DNA from: an uncultured Roseburia sp. | GTDB lineage: Bacteria > Bacillota > Clostridia > Lachnospirales > Lachnospiraceae | DNA length: 49,816 bases | Direction: 5' to 3' | Assembly: GCA_947652855.1 (NCBI GenBank) | Contig: CANTEO010000012.1 | Location: 1 to 49,816 of the forward strand | Shown here: in pieces, positions 34,483-41,341 of the stretch | Layout: each line of letters opens with the position of its first letter | Numbering within the stretch: position 1 is the first letter of the stretch | Made by a program: the position numbers and the translations under genes | The notes under the pieces: generated by a model | What the model saw: the letters and a program-made list of their open reading frames with translations, nothing else | Database searches by the model: none | What the model was told of the DNA's origin: nothing

Positions 34483-35559
34483 ATGGACGAACTGCTTGAC
34501 AAACTGATCCTGCTTGGCCTGTGCAGCTTTCTCATTTTAGACGAGAAGGGAACCGGCCCTATCCTTTCCCTGCTCGCGGCCATTACTGCCGCAGCGCTTG
34601 GATATTCGATCGGGGAGACAAAAAAAATTTGCCTGGTTTTCGCCGCCCTGTTTTTCATTTCCCTCTGGCAAAACGCTGCTCTGCTCTTTTTCCCGGTGTT
34701 TCTCTATGATATGATCCACAAAAAAATCTACGCATTCTCCCTTCCATTTCTGCTGCTATTTGCCGCTTCGAATAATATAGATTGGACAAAAACTGCATTT
34801 TTTTTGGCTTTAGCCCTGCTTTCTGTCCTTCTTGCACAGAAGACCACGAAAAAACAGGAGTTATCCACAAAATTGATACAGCTTCGTGACAGCAGCGTGG
34901 AATTAAATTTGATGCTGCAAGAAAAAAACAGGACGCTTTTAGAAAAACAGGATTATGAAATTCATCTGGCGACATTAAAGGAACGCAACCGAATCGCAAG
35001 GGAAATCCATGACAACGTCGGCCATATGCTTTCCCGATCCATCTTAATGACCGGAGCGTTATTGACAGTGGAAAAAGAAGGGGCCGCATACCACGGCCTC
35101 TTGGGATTAAAAGACACCTTAAGCCAGGCCATGGACAGCATTCGCCAAAGCGTGCATGACCTGCATGACGATTCCATTGACTTAAGGCAGGCTGCGCATG
35201 AAATTGCAGAGCCAATGCGCCAGGCATTTGACGTTACTCTGGAATACGATATGTCAGAGGCCATTCCCAGACGGGTCAAGTACTGCCTGATCGCGACGGC
35301 AAAAGAAGCCGCCTCCAATATCTTAAAGCACAGCAACGGAGACAGCGTGACCGTAAGCTTTCAGGAACATCCCGCCTTTTACCGGCTCTCCATTAAAGAC
35401 AATGGGACTGCCGCCTCAAACGGCATCGGGCATGGCATTGGGCTTTCCAATATGAAGGAACGCGCGAGGATGCTTGGCGGGACATTTCAAATTCATGTTA
35501 ATAATGAATTTTCCATTCTTTTGACAATACCGAAAACGGAGGAAACAGCATGCGGGTAA
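34483..35559 (+). CDS. Sensor histidine kinase, HisKA_3 (DesK/NarX-like)
   Basis: 358 residues. Four or five short hydrophobic segments (residues 6-20, 27-45, 48-80, 84-98, 104-118) with no extracytoplasmic domain, then a coiled linker, the HisKA_3 motif ERNRIAREIHDNVGH (phosphoacceptor His176) and a HATPase_c domain with AKEAASNILKHS (N box), DNGTAASNGIGHGIGLSNMKERA (G boxes). Start at ATG 34483; a GTG 14 codons upstream lies inside the likely promoter. Overlaps the regulator gene by 10 bases. This sensor type, with its LuxR-type regulator, often controls a neighbouring ABC exporter, here the divergent one. Confidence 0.9.
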   Translation: MDELLDKLILLGLCSFLILDEKGTGPILSLLAAITAAALGYSIGETKKICLVFAALFFISLWQNAALLFFPVFLYDMIHKKIYAFSLPFLLLFAASNNIDWTKTAFFLALALLSVLLAQKTTKKQELSTKLIQLRDSSVELNLMLQEKNRTLLEKQDYEIHLATLKERNRIAREIHDNVGHMLSRSILMTGALLTVEKEGAAYHGLLGLKDTLSQAMDSIRQSVHDLHDDSIDLRQAAHEIAEPMRQAFDVTLEYDMSEAIPRRVKYCLIATAKEAASNILKHSNGDSVTVSFQEHPAFYRLSIKDNGTAASNGIGHGIGLSNMKERARMLGGTFQIHVNNEFSILLTIPKTEETACG

Positions 35560-36218
35560 CAGTAGTGGATGACGACACACTTGTCGCAGTCTCATTGAAG
35601 ACAATCTTAGAGGCGGAGGAAGGGATCACAGTAGACGGCATAGGGGTAAGCGGCAAAGACGCGATTCAGTTATATGAAGAAAAAAAGCCGGACATACTGC
35701 TAATGGACATTCGAATGGACGGCATTTCCGGCTTAGAAGCCGCCGACCGGATTTTAGATACAGATCCGAATGCCAAAATCTTGTTTTTGACGACATTTTC
35801 TGACGACGCATATATTGTCAAGGCGCTTGCCATAGGAGCGAAAGGATATATCCTCAAGCAAGACTTCGAGGGGATTGTCCCTGCGCTAAAGGCTGTCCTT
35901 GGCGGACAGTCTGTATTTGGCAGCGACATCGCCGGAAAAATCCCAACGCTGATGCATACACCGGAGCAGTTTGACTATGCCGAATACGGAATTGGAAAAA
36001 AGGAGCTGGAAATCATAGAGGCTGTCGCACTGGGCTTAAGCAACAAGGAAATCGCAGACAAGCTGTTTTTAAGCGAGGGGACTGTCCGCAATTACGTCAG
36101 CGTCATTTTAGAAAAGCTAAGCTTGCGGGACAGGACGCAGCTAGCCATCTTTTATTACCGGCATGAAACAATGCCATACGGACGCCCCAATCTGACATTT
36201 CACAATAAAAACGATTGA
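35550..36218 (+). CDS. NarL/FixJ-type response regulator
   Basis: 222 residues. Receiver domain with VDDD and phosphoacceptor Asp53 in LLMDIRMDG, Lys in YILKQD; LuxR-type helix-turn-helix at about 150-205 (ELEIIEAVALGLSNKEIADKLFLSEGTVRNYVSVILEKL). It is co-translated with the kinase (overlapping genes) and followed 13 bases later by tatD. The C-terminal tail of about 18 residues is polar and not conserved. Confidence 0.93.
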   Translation: MRVTVVDDDTLVAVSLKTILEAEEGITVDGIGVSGKDAIQLYEEKKPDILLMDIRMDGISGLEAADRILDTDPNAKILFLTTFSDDAYIVKALAIGAKGYILKQDFEGIVPALKAVLGGQSVFGSDIAGKIPTLMHTPEQFDYAEYGIGKKELEIIEAVALGLSNKEIADKLFLSEGTVRNYVSVILEKLSLRDRTQLAIFYYRHETMPYGRPNLTFHNKND

Positions 36219-36231
36219 TAAGGAGCAAACA

Positions 36232-37002
36232 ATGATATTTGAGACACACGCGCACTATGACGACGAAGCATTTGAAAATGACAGAGATTTACTTATCAAA
36301 GAACTGTTAAGCGGAACCATTTGCAGCATCATTAATGTCGGCGCTTCGCTTGCAAGCACCAAAGCTTCTATTTTGCTTGCCCAAACGCATGAAAACGTCT
36401 TTGCCGCGGCAGGCGTCCATCCGAGCGAAGTTTCCGAGCTAGACGAAACGAGCTTTGCCTGGCTAAGGGAACAGGCAAATAAGAAACAGGTCGTCGCAAT
36501 TGGGGAAATTGGCCTGGACTACTACTGGGAGAAGGACAAAAAGGCTCAGAAAACACAACGGGACTGGTTTGCGCGCCAAATGAACCTGGCGAAAGAATGC
36601 CAGCTTCCCATTATCATCCATTCAAGGGATGCGGTCGAAGACACCCTGCAGGCCATGAAAGACGCCCACGCAGAAGAAATCCCAGGCGTCATCCATTGTT
36701 ACTCCTATTCGCCGGAACTGGCGAAAGAATTTGTGAGCATGGGCTACTATATCGGCGTGGGAGGCGTCGTCACATTTAAAAACGCCAAAAAGCTGACAGA
36801 GACCGTAAAGCAGATTCCGCTTGAAAGGATTCTGCTGGAAACTGACGCGCCTTATATGGCTCCAGAGCCTTTCCGCGGCAAGCGCAACGATTCTGGAAAG
36901 CTGCCCTATGTGGCAAAAAAAATTGCCGAGCTGAAAGGAATTCCGACACAAGAAGTGATCCGCGTAACCAGGCAAAATGCCCGCCTTCTTTTTCGTGTTT
37001 AA
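36232..37002 (+). CDS. tatD: TatD-family metal-dependent hydrolase/DNase
   Basis: 256 residues. Amidohydrolase-fold nuclease with metal ligands in ETHAHYDDEAF, GEIGLDYYW, IIHSRDA, IHCYSY and LETDAPYMAP. Length and motifs match TatD/YcfH. AAGGAG before ATG 36232. Probably transcribed with the two-component genes, though TatD is usually a housekeeping gene and the link may be incidental. Confidence 0.95.
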   Translation: MIFETHAHYDDEAFENDRDLLIKELLSGTICSIINVGASLASTKASILLAQTHENVFAAAGVHPSEVSELDETSFAWLREQANKKQVVAIGEIGLDYYWEKDKKAQKTQRDWFARQMNLAKECQLPIIIHSRDAVEDTLQAMKDAHAEEIPGVIHCYSYSPELAKEFVSMGYYIGVGGVVTFKNAKKLTETVKQIPLERILLETDAPYMAPEPFRGKRNDSGKLPYVAKKIAELKGIPTQEVIRVTRQNARLLFRV

Positions 37003-37004
37003 GA

Positions 37005-37034
37005 TTGCATTGCCATTGCACTATGATGTATAAT
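37005..37034 (+). promoter_or_regulatory. Promoter of the hemerythrin gene
   Basis: TTGCAT (37005-37010), 18 bases, TATAAT (37029-37034), 54 bases before the start codon. Confidence 0.65.
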
Positions 37035-37088
37035 ATTCTAATAAGGCTGTAGGAAATTGAAAAAATTGCAGCAAAGGAGGATTTTTAC

Positions 37089-38468
37089 ATGGATACCCAA
37101 TTTATGTGGCAAGAAAGTTTCAATATTGGAGTAGATCTGATTGATAAAGAACATCAAAAGCTGTTTCGAATTATCAACAAGCTTTTTAAGTTTAAAGAAA
37201 AAGAAAACTCCAACCAGTGGGCTTGTCAGGAAGGCATCAAATTTTTTAAGAAACATACAATGACCCATTTTGCGGATGAAGAGGCATATATGGCCTCCAT
37301 CCAGTATGAAGGACTTAGGCAGCACGCCCTTTTACATAAAGGATTTCGGGAAAACACGCTCCCGGCATTGGAAAATGAGCTGGAACAGACGAATTACTCT
37401 CCAGACGCGGTAGAGCATTTCTTAGGCGTCTGCGCCGGCTGGCTGATCGGGCATACCTTAACGGAAGATCTCGCCATCACAGGAAGGCAAACGAGCAAAT
37501 GGAAAAAGATATTGCCTGGAGAAGACCTCGCCGCCATAAAAAAAATCATCATACAGCTTTTATTCGATATGTTTCATTTAGACTCACACTTAATCAGCGA
37601 CGCCTATCATGGGGAAAAATTTGGGAACGGCGTGTATTACCGCCTGATTTACGGAACGAAGCAGGACAAAAAAAAGCAAGAGGTCTTTTTGGTATTTGAA
37701 GAAAAGCTGTTAATCAACACGGTCGGGAAGATTATGGGAATCCAAGCGAAAAAGCTGGACAATATGCTTTTGCAAGCCGTCCGGTATACAGCCCGACAGT
37801 TCATCAGCCGCGTCATGGAGCAGCTTCCCGGCATGGAGTCCTATGAATTAGAAAATGAAAACTTCCTTTCCTATGAGCAGTTTCAAAAAGTGTTTGAGAA
37901 AGAGAATTTTCAAATCAGCCTGCTGTTTAATACAGGAGAAGGGTATTTTTCCTATTGCACGATCGCGCCCCATCTGCTCGAAAACGGCATTGGATCCTCC
38001 ATTGTGGCAGACAACGCCATAGACAAAATTGAAACCTACCTTGCAAATCGGGAAAGCCAGAAAAAACAGGAGGTTGAGCATCCAAAGCAAAAAATACTTG
38101 TGGTGGACGATTCCAAGATGATCCGCGAAAGCATGAACCAGCTGCTAAATAAAGATTATGAGATCTCTTTGGCGGAATCCGGCATCGCCGCAATTCGAAC
38201 CATTACCTTAAACCGGCCGGATTTGATCCTTTTGGACTATGAAATGCCCGTCTGCGACGGAAGGCAGACGCTTGAGATGATCCGTTCCGATCAGGCATTT
38301 ACCAATCTCCCCGTTATCTTCCTGACCGGAAGAAGGGATCCGGAAAGCATCAAAAAAGTGGTTCCGCTCAAGCCGGCTGGCTATCTGCTGAAAAACTCAA
38401 AGCCAGACGACATCAAAAAAGAAATTGACGCCTTCTTAAAGAAACAAAGAGCGAAAGGCGAATCTTAA
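37089..38468 (+). CDS. Bacteriohemerythrin fused to a CheX-like middle and a receiver domain
   Basis: 459 residues. The N-terminal bacteriohemerythrin (1-135) binds a diiron centre that reacts with O2; all expected ligands are visible: H22, H60, E64, H79, H83, H122 and D127. Residues about 160-315 have no firm match; the pattern VGKIMGIQAKKLDNMLLQAVRYTARQFISRVM recalls CheX/CheC phosphatases, an inference. The C-terminal receiver (about 335-455) has VVDDSKMIRES, phosphoacceptor Asp in LILLDYEMP and Lys in GYLLKNS. Together this reads as an oxygen-sensing output protein, perhaps of chemotaxis or biofilm control. AAAGGAGG before ATG 37089; a terminator follows. Confidence 0.88.
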   Translation: MDTQFMWQESFNIGVDLIDKEHQKLFRIINKLFKFKEKENSNQWACQEGIKFFKKHTMTHFADEEAYMASIQYEGLRQHALLHKGFRENTLPALENELEQTNYSPDAVEHFLGVCAGWLIGHTLTEDLAITGRQTSKWKKILPGEDLAAIKKIIIQLLFDMFHLDSHLISDAYHGEKFGNGVYYRLIYGTKQDKKKQEVFLVFEEKLLINTVGKIMGIQAKKLDNMLLQAVRYTARQFISRVMEQLPGMESYELENENFLSYEQFQKVFEKENFQISLLFNTGEGYFSYCTIAPHLLENGIGSSIVADNAIDKIETYLANRESQKKQEVEHPKQKILVVDDSKMIRESMNQLLNKDYEISLAESGIAAIRTITLNRPDLILLDYEMPVCDGRQTLEMIRSDQAFTNLPVIFLTGRRDPESIKKVVPLKPAGYLLKNSKPDDIKKEIDAFLKKQRAKGES

Positions 38469-38470
38469 AA

Positions 38471-38542
38471 AGAGCCGAATGCAGGTTTCCAACCGGCGCA
38501 GCGTTTTACGCGCCGGAATGGAACGATGCATTCGGTTCTTTT
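38471..38542. terminator. Bidirectional branched terminator
   Basis: Outer stem GAGCCGAATGCA/TGCATTCGGTTC with an inner CCGGCGC/GCGCCGG stem, with TTTT on the plus side and CTTTTT on the minus side, between convergent genes. Confidence 0.85.
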
Positions 38543-38545
38543 GCG

Positions 38546-38941
38546 TCACTCCCCTTTATGGAACGATCCGATTTCCACTAAGTTGCCTTCCGGATCCGCG
38601 ATATAGCAGGCGCGCTGTCCCCACGGCTCCGTTGTAGGCTCCATCACGGATTTTGCACCCTTCGCAATTACTTCTTCATATGCCCGGTCAACGGCCGCAT
38701 AATCCTCCACGCTTAAGGCAATCTCAAAATGGCCGTGGATTTTTTCTGCATAATGCAGCTCCTTTTGGGACATTTTCTCAAAATCCTTTCTTCCAAAGAG
38801 CAAAAACAGCGTCCCGTCTTTTTCCAAAAAGACATTTGCCGAATCTTCCGCCTCTTTGATTTCAAACCCAAGCACATCCCGATAAAACCGGATCATGACC
38901 GCCATATCTTTTACAAAAATTCCAAACCCATCTAATTTCAT
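38546..38941 (-). CDS. VOC (glyoxalase/bleomycin-resistance fold) protein
   Basis: 131 residues, one VOC domain made of two beta-alpha-beta-beta-beta units: the first with MIRFYRDVLGFEIKEAE, the second with HFEIALSVEDYAAVDRAYEEV and WGQRACYIADPEGNLVEIG. Possible metal ligands are the His of HGHFEIAL and the Glu of LVEIG. The substrate is unknown. It lies four bases after the GyrI-like gene, so the two are translated from one message. Confidence 0.85.
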   Translation of the reverse strand: MKLDGFGIFVKDMAVMIRFYRDVLGFEIKEAEDSANVFLEKDGTLFLLFGRKDFEKMSQKELHYAEKIHGHFEIALSVEDYAAVDRAYEEVIAKGAKSVMEPTTEPWGQRACYIADPEGNLVEIGSFHKGE

Positions 38942-38945
38942 CTGA

Positions 38946-39404
38946 CTATTCCTCCTTCAGCCCAACATAAATGTGAATTTCCGCATTTTCCATAGAATCG
39001 TCCTGGTATTCCTCAAAATCACAGAGGAATGTCCTTGGCAAATCCATGCTCCATATTTCCTGCCAAGCTGCGCCCACAGCCTGAACCATGTCCCCATGGA
39101 TGACAAACTTCGCATAACGCCCTGCCGGAATATGGCAGACGGCGCATTCTCCCGTCTCCCGCCCTTCTGCGACTTCACAAGCCACTAAAACCGTGTACTC
39201 TGCTTTTTCATCCCCTTCATACTCTGTGTAAATGCCAAGCGCCTTTTGATTGGCCTTGCCTTGTATGGACGCATAAACTCCTCCATTGTAAAATTGATTC
39301 CAAAGGCCCCCGATTACAGCCCCCATATCAGGGGATGCGTTGCTTGTCCGTGCAGACAGGCCAACTGCGATTTTTTCCTCTAAATTGACAATCTCGTATT
39401 CCAT
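38946..39404 (-). CDS. GyrI-like/AraC effector-binding domain protein
   Basis: 152 residues, a stand-alone GyrI-like (SOUL/effector-binding) domain: MEYEIVNLEEKIAVGLSARTSN at the start, ALGIYTEYEGDEKAEYTVLVACEV in the core, IPAGRYAKFVIHG and IYVGLKEE at the end. Such proteins bind small hydrophobic ligands or act as accessory sensors. Start ATG 39404 is seven bases after AAGGAG; an upstream TTG reading begins before that site, and the ATG at 39409 is out of frame. Confidence 0.85.
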   Translation of the reverse strand: MEYEIVNLEEKIAVGLSARTSNASPDMGAVIGGLWNQFYNGGVYASIQGKANQKALGIYTEYEGDEKAEYTVLVACEVAEGRETGECAVCHIPAGRYAKFVIHGDMVQAVGAAWQEIWSMDLPRTFLCDFEEYQDDSMENAEIHIYVGLKEE

Positions 39405-39422
39405 TCCATATCTCCTTCCCAA

Positions 39423-39985
39423 ATTTGTCAGATCAAGCGTTTACTATATGAGTTTACCAAATGAAACCCGACAGCAATATGTCATATTCCTGTTTTTAAA
39501 CTCTTAGATTTCCTCTTTTCTACTTATCATCCAGATCTCTCCTTTCTTTTTTCTTGTAATAAAAGATAATAGATGACTGCCCCGATTCCATGCAGAACCA
39601 GGGCAGCAATTTGGCATTATGCTCGAATTTTGGCAAGAAGCGCCTCTTGCAATACTTGGGAAAAATTCACGCCATAGAAGAAGCGCGGTCATTTAGCCAT
39701 GATGGTATGGTTAAAGTTTTTTCACTGCTTTTGTATCTTTGTAATTGTCAGGGGACATCCCTCTTGGACATGGAACGCTCCAATCCGGCCTTCTCCATGC
39801 GGCTTATTCCTAAAGCCAGTGCAGAAGCCCATGCAGGCAGAGTCCACTGGACAGGCGCAGCACGTCCAGATAAACTATAGGCAAGGTAGAGGCGGCGAGG
39901 AAGGCGCTTGAGGCAAAAAAGGTCAAGGCCGAGGTTTCCGGGCAGTAAGGGGACTGACAGAAAAATGTAGAATAAGGCTGAAATG
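39423..39985. other. 560-base region without an intact gene
   Basis: Both strands are broken by stops. It seems to hold decayed coding sequence: a HicB-like C-terminal fragment on the minus strand (39617-39670), a following hydrophobic reading QIAALVLHGIGAVIYYLLLQ (minus, about 39550-39610), and on the plus strand near 39885-39947 a closed reading ending KALEAKKVKAEVSGQ. None has a start with a ribosome site. Looks like a scar of past gene exchange. Confidence 0.4.
39617..39670 (-). pseudogene. Possible C-terminal fragment of a HicB-type RHH antitoxin
   Basis: Minus strand reading VNFSQVLQEALLAKIRA then stop. The pattern NFSxVLQEALxxK(I/L) is typical of the ribbon-helix-helix end of HicB antitoxins. 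It is closed upstream by a stop within ten codons, so only a remnant is left. The match is short and could be chance. Confidence 0.3.
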
Positions 39986-39987
39986 TG

Positions 39988-39996
39988 TGATATGAT
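39988..39996 (+). promoter_or_regulatory. Extended -10 promoter of the toxin-like gene
   Basis: TGA-TATGAT (39988-39996) is an extended -10 element; the -35 region is poor (TAGAAT at 39968). Transcription would begin near 40003, giving a message of about 215 bases to the shared terminator. Confidence 0.5.
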
Positions 39997-40007
39997 ATAG
40001 GAGTTGT

Positions 40008-40042
40008 CCAACCTACACCCGGCAACGGGAGGGGGTGTTTGG
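40008..40042 (+). promoter_or_regulatory. 5' hairpin that hides the toxin ribosome binding site
   Basis: CCAA and ACACCC (40008-40020) pair with GGGTGT and TTGG (40033-40042), closing right up to the start codon. The ribosome site GGGAGGGGG (40027-40035) is partly in the loop and partly in the stem, so free translation should be low. Confidence 0.5.
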
Positions 40043-40063
40043 ATGGAAACCATTACTGCTTTT
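40041..40063 (+). repeat. Direct repeat copy 1, over the toxin start codon
   Basis: GGATGGA (40041-40047) and CATTACTGCTTTT (40051-40063). The same two blocks recur in the same order at 40224-40245; only the 2-3 bases between the blocks differ. Copy 1 covers the start codon and first codons of the toxin. Confidence 0.9.
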
Positions 40064-40141
40064 TTAGTCGCCGTCGCGGCTGGTGCAGCCTGCCACTACA
40101 TCATCAAATGGCTTGACAGCGGCCATAAGGACAACGAATAG
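40043..40141 (+). CDS. 32-residue hydrophobic peptide, Fst-like type I toxin
   Basis: A very small gene: ATG 40043, seven bases after AGGGGG, to TAG 40139. The peptide opens METIT, has one membrane helix (about residues 5-21, AFLVAVAAGAACHYII), then KWLD and a short charged tail DSGHKDNE. That plan (short polar start, single helix, tryptophan/leucine-aspartate junction, charged tail) is that of Fst-type membrane toxins of type I systems. The genetic context is the strongest support: sequestered ribosome site, convergent antisense promoter, shared terminator and direct repeats (see the separate entries). In this model the peptide damages the membrane when the unstable antisense RNA is lost. 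No homology search was possible; toxicity is inferred. Confidence 0.72.
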   Translation: METITAFLVAVAAGAACHYIIKWLDSGHKDNE

Positions 40142-40176
40142 CCTAGTGGGCGCTTTGCCACTATAAAAGAAAAGAA

Positions 40177-40219
40177 GACCCCCCAACTGTACGGGCATAC
40201 GGTTGGGGGGTCGTTCTTT
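40177..40219. terminator. Shared bidirectional terminator of toxin and antisense RNAs
   Basis: 15-bp stem (GACCCCCCAACTGTA/TACGGTTGGGGGGTC, one G-T wobble) with six-base loop; GTTCTTT follows on the plus strand and a long T-rich run on the minus strand. Confidence 0.92.
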
Positions 40220-40223
40220 GTCC

Positions 40224-40245
40224 GGATGGACTCATTACTGCTTTT
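40224..40245 (+). repeat. Direct repeat copy 2, template for the antisense RNA
   Basis: GGATGGA (40224-40230), CT, CATTACTGCTTTT (40233-40245). Read on the minus strand it lies at the very 5' end of the predicted antisense RNA, making that RNA complementary in trans to the toxin start region, as DRa/DRb do in the pAD1 par locus. Confidence 0.9.
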
Positions 40246-40255
40246 GCCTACTGGC

Positions 40256-40284
40256 ATTATAGCATATGCATCTTGAGACTGCAA
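40256..40284 (-). promoter_or_regulatory. Promoter of the antisense RNA
   Basis: Minus strand TATAAT (40256-40261) with an extended TGC before it; a TTGCAG lies 17 bases upstream (40279-40284). The perfect -10 box and TG extension predict a strong, constitutive promoter. Confidence 0.7.
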
Positions 40285-40295
40285 GATGCATTTTC
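40266..40295 (+). terminator. Hairpin overlapping the antisense promoter
   Basis: ATGCATCTTG/CAAGATGCAT, 10-bp perfect stem with six-base loop, then TTTT on the plus strand. It covers the -35 region of the antisense promoter, so it could be a back-up terminator or a protein-binding operator. Confidence 0.5.
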
Positions 40296-40359
40296 CGTTT
40301 CCATGCCTGTTCATTAATGGGACGGGCGGGCATCTATTCTTTGCCGTGGGGAGGGGATC

Positions 40360-40443
40360 ATGCGCCATTCAGTGGGACAAAAAAAAGCATCAAGGGCGAT
40401 AGAAAAAACTGCTCAATTAGTAACAAAGCAAAAAAATCCTTGA
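40360..40443 (+). CDS. Possible 27-residue basic peptide
   Basis: ATG 40360 with a strong GGGGAGGGG ribosome site five bases upstream; the peptide opens MRHSVGQKKASRAIEK and is Lys/Arg-rich, ending KQKNP. An AAAAATCC/GGATTTTT hairpin follows at the stop codon. No family recognised. It may be a real small protein of this island or a chance frame. Confidence 0.3.
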   Translation: MRHSVGQKKASRAIEKTAQLVTKQKNP

Positions 40444-40534
40444 TTTTATGGGATTTTTCTGGGTTTTTCCCATATTTACAGCGAATGGCGGATTCTTTAA
40501 TTTTTAATTTTTGATTAATATCAGCTAAAGTTAC

Positions 40535-40562
40535 TTGACAGAGAATCATAAGAGAATAAACT
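40535..40562 (+). promoter_or_regulatory. Promoter of the secreted SH3/Fn3-like gene
   Basis: TTGACA (40535-40540), 16 bases, TAAACT (40557-40562), 38 bases before the start codon. Confidence 0.6.
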
Positions 40563-40600
40563 AAAGATACAAGAAAAAAATGACAGAAGGAGAGTACGAG

Positions 40601-41203
40601 ATGAAAAAAATGAAATTTTTAGCGGCGGCATTCTGCCTGCTATTTTGCTTGATGTCAGCGCCAAATGATTCTTTTGCGATAACAATCAAGGGAAAGGCTG
40701 AGCCTCTGGGGCAAGTCTTGAATGTGAAAGCCGGAATCTGCACACAGCGCAGCGTCAACATCCACTGGACTCCCGTAGCGGGCGCCACTGGCTACGAAAT
40801 TTACCGTGCCACTGCAAGAAACGGCAGATACACATTGCTTAAGAATTTACCTGGAACAAGCCAGGCATTTATGAATACTTCGGTTCTTGCCGGAAAAGAA
40901 TATTTCTTTAAAATCAGGGCGTTCAAGTACAGCAGCTATGGCAAGACAAACGGCAAATTTTCCAAAATTCTGCGAACCAATACGAAGCCCCTCTACAGCA
41001 GGAAAGTCAGGGCAAAATACAATGTCAACATCCGAAAATATGCAGGCACGAATTATCCAAGGATATTTGGCGTTTACAAAGGCACGAAAATAACTGTTCT
41101 GTGCGAAACCTGCGATAAAACCGGAGCAAAATGGTATCGGATACAGGTCAAGCTGAACGGAAAGAAGAAAAAAGGGTATGTCCGGTCAGATTTGGTCCTA
41201 TAG
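40601..41203 (+). CDS. Small secreted protein, Fn3-like plus SH3b-like domain
   Basis: 200 residues. Signal peptide 1-26 (KFLAAAFCLLFCLMSA, cleaved near DSFA). Residues about 40-120 form an Fn3-like sandwich (VNIHWTPVAGATGYEIYRATARNGRYTLL is a standard Fn3 opening seen in Lachnospiraceae surface proteins). Residues about 130-200 form a bacterial SH3-like domain (VNIRKYAGTNYPRIFGVYKGTKITVL, then WYRIQV and KGYVRSDLV), a wall-binding fold. There is no enzyme domain, so it may be a wall-associated adhesion or modulator protein. Start ATG 40601, eight bases after AAGGAG; the earlier in-frame ATG at 40580 lacks a site. Confidence 0.82.
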   Translation: MKKMKFLAAAFCLLFCLMSAPNDSFAITIKGKAEPLGQVLNVKAGICTQRSVNIHWTPVAGATGYEIYRATARNGRYTLLKNLPGTSQAFMNTSVLAGKEYFFKIRAFKYSSYGKTNGKFSKILRTNTKPLYSRKVRAKYNVNIRKYAGTNYPRIFGVYKGTKITVLCETCDKTGAKWYRIQVKLNGKKKKGYVRSDLVL

Positions 41204-41255
41204 CATAGGATCGCATCCTTTTAAAAATGCCGCGCCTGACAATGATATACATCAT

Positions 41256-41306
41256 AAATCAATCTCCGGCAAAGGACAGATCCATCCCGAGCCGGAGATT
41301 GATTTT
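41256..41306 (+). terminator. Terminator after the SH3/Fn3-like gene
   Basis: 14-bp stem AATCAATCTCCGGC/GCCGGAGATTGATT with a 20-base loop, then TTTT. Confidence 0.75.
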
Positions 41307-41341
41307 GAGAAAATCCGTCCGAACAGGGCTGCATAGCCTTG

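Larger units (their letters stand above)
40165..40249 (-). ncRNA. Predicted antisense antitoxin RNA
   Basis: From the promoter at 40256-40261 a minus-strand RNA of about 80-85 bases would start near 40249, carry the complement of both repeat blocks, and end at the shared terminator (GGGGGGTCTTCTTTTCTTTT on this strand). It overlaps the toxin message only in the terminator, so pairing starts there and then at the repeats. It has no open frame of note. Size and layout match RNA II of the Fst system. Confidence 0.65.

Noticed and set aside
39883..39950. Plus-strand reading ending KALEAKKVKAEVSGQ as a gene end
   Set aside because: It is closed by a stop just upstream and has no start; at most it is part of the decayed region.
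39748..40053. Minus-strand frame of 101 codons across the toxin start
   Set aside because: No ribosome site and a composition that fits no protein family; it covers decayed sequence and the toxin promoter region.
40177..40212. CRISPR-like or repeat-array reading of the C-rich and G-rich arms
   Set aside because: There is one inverted pair only, with loop and flanking T-runs; it is a terminator.
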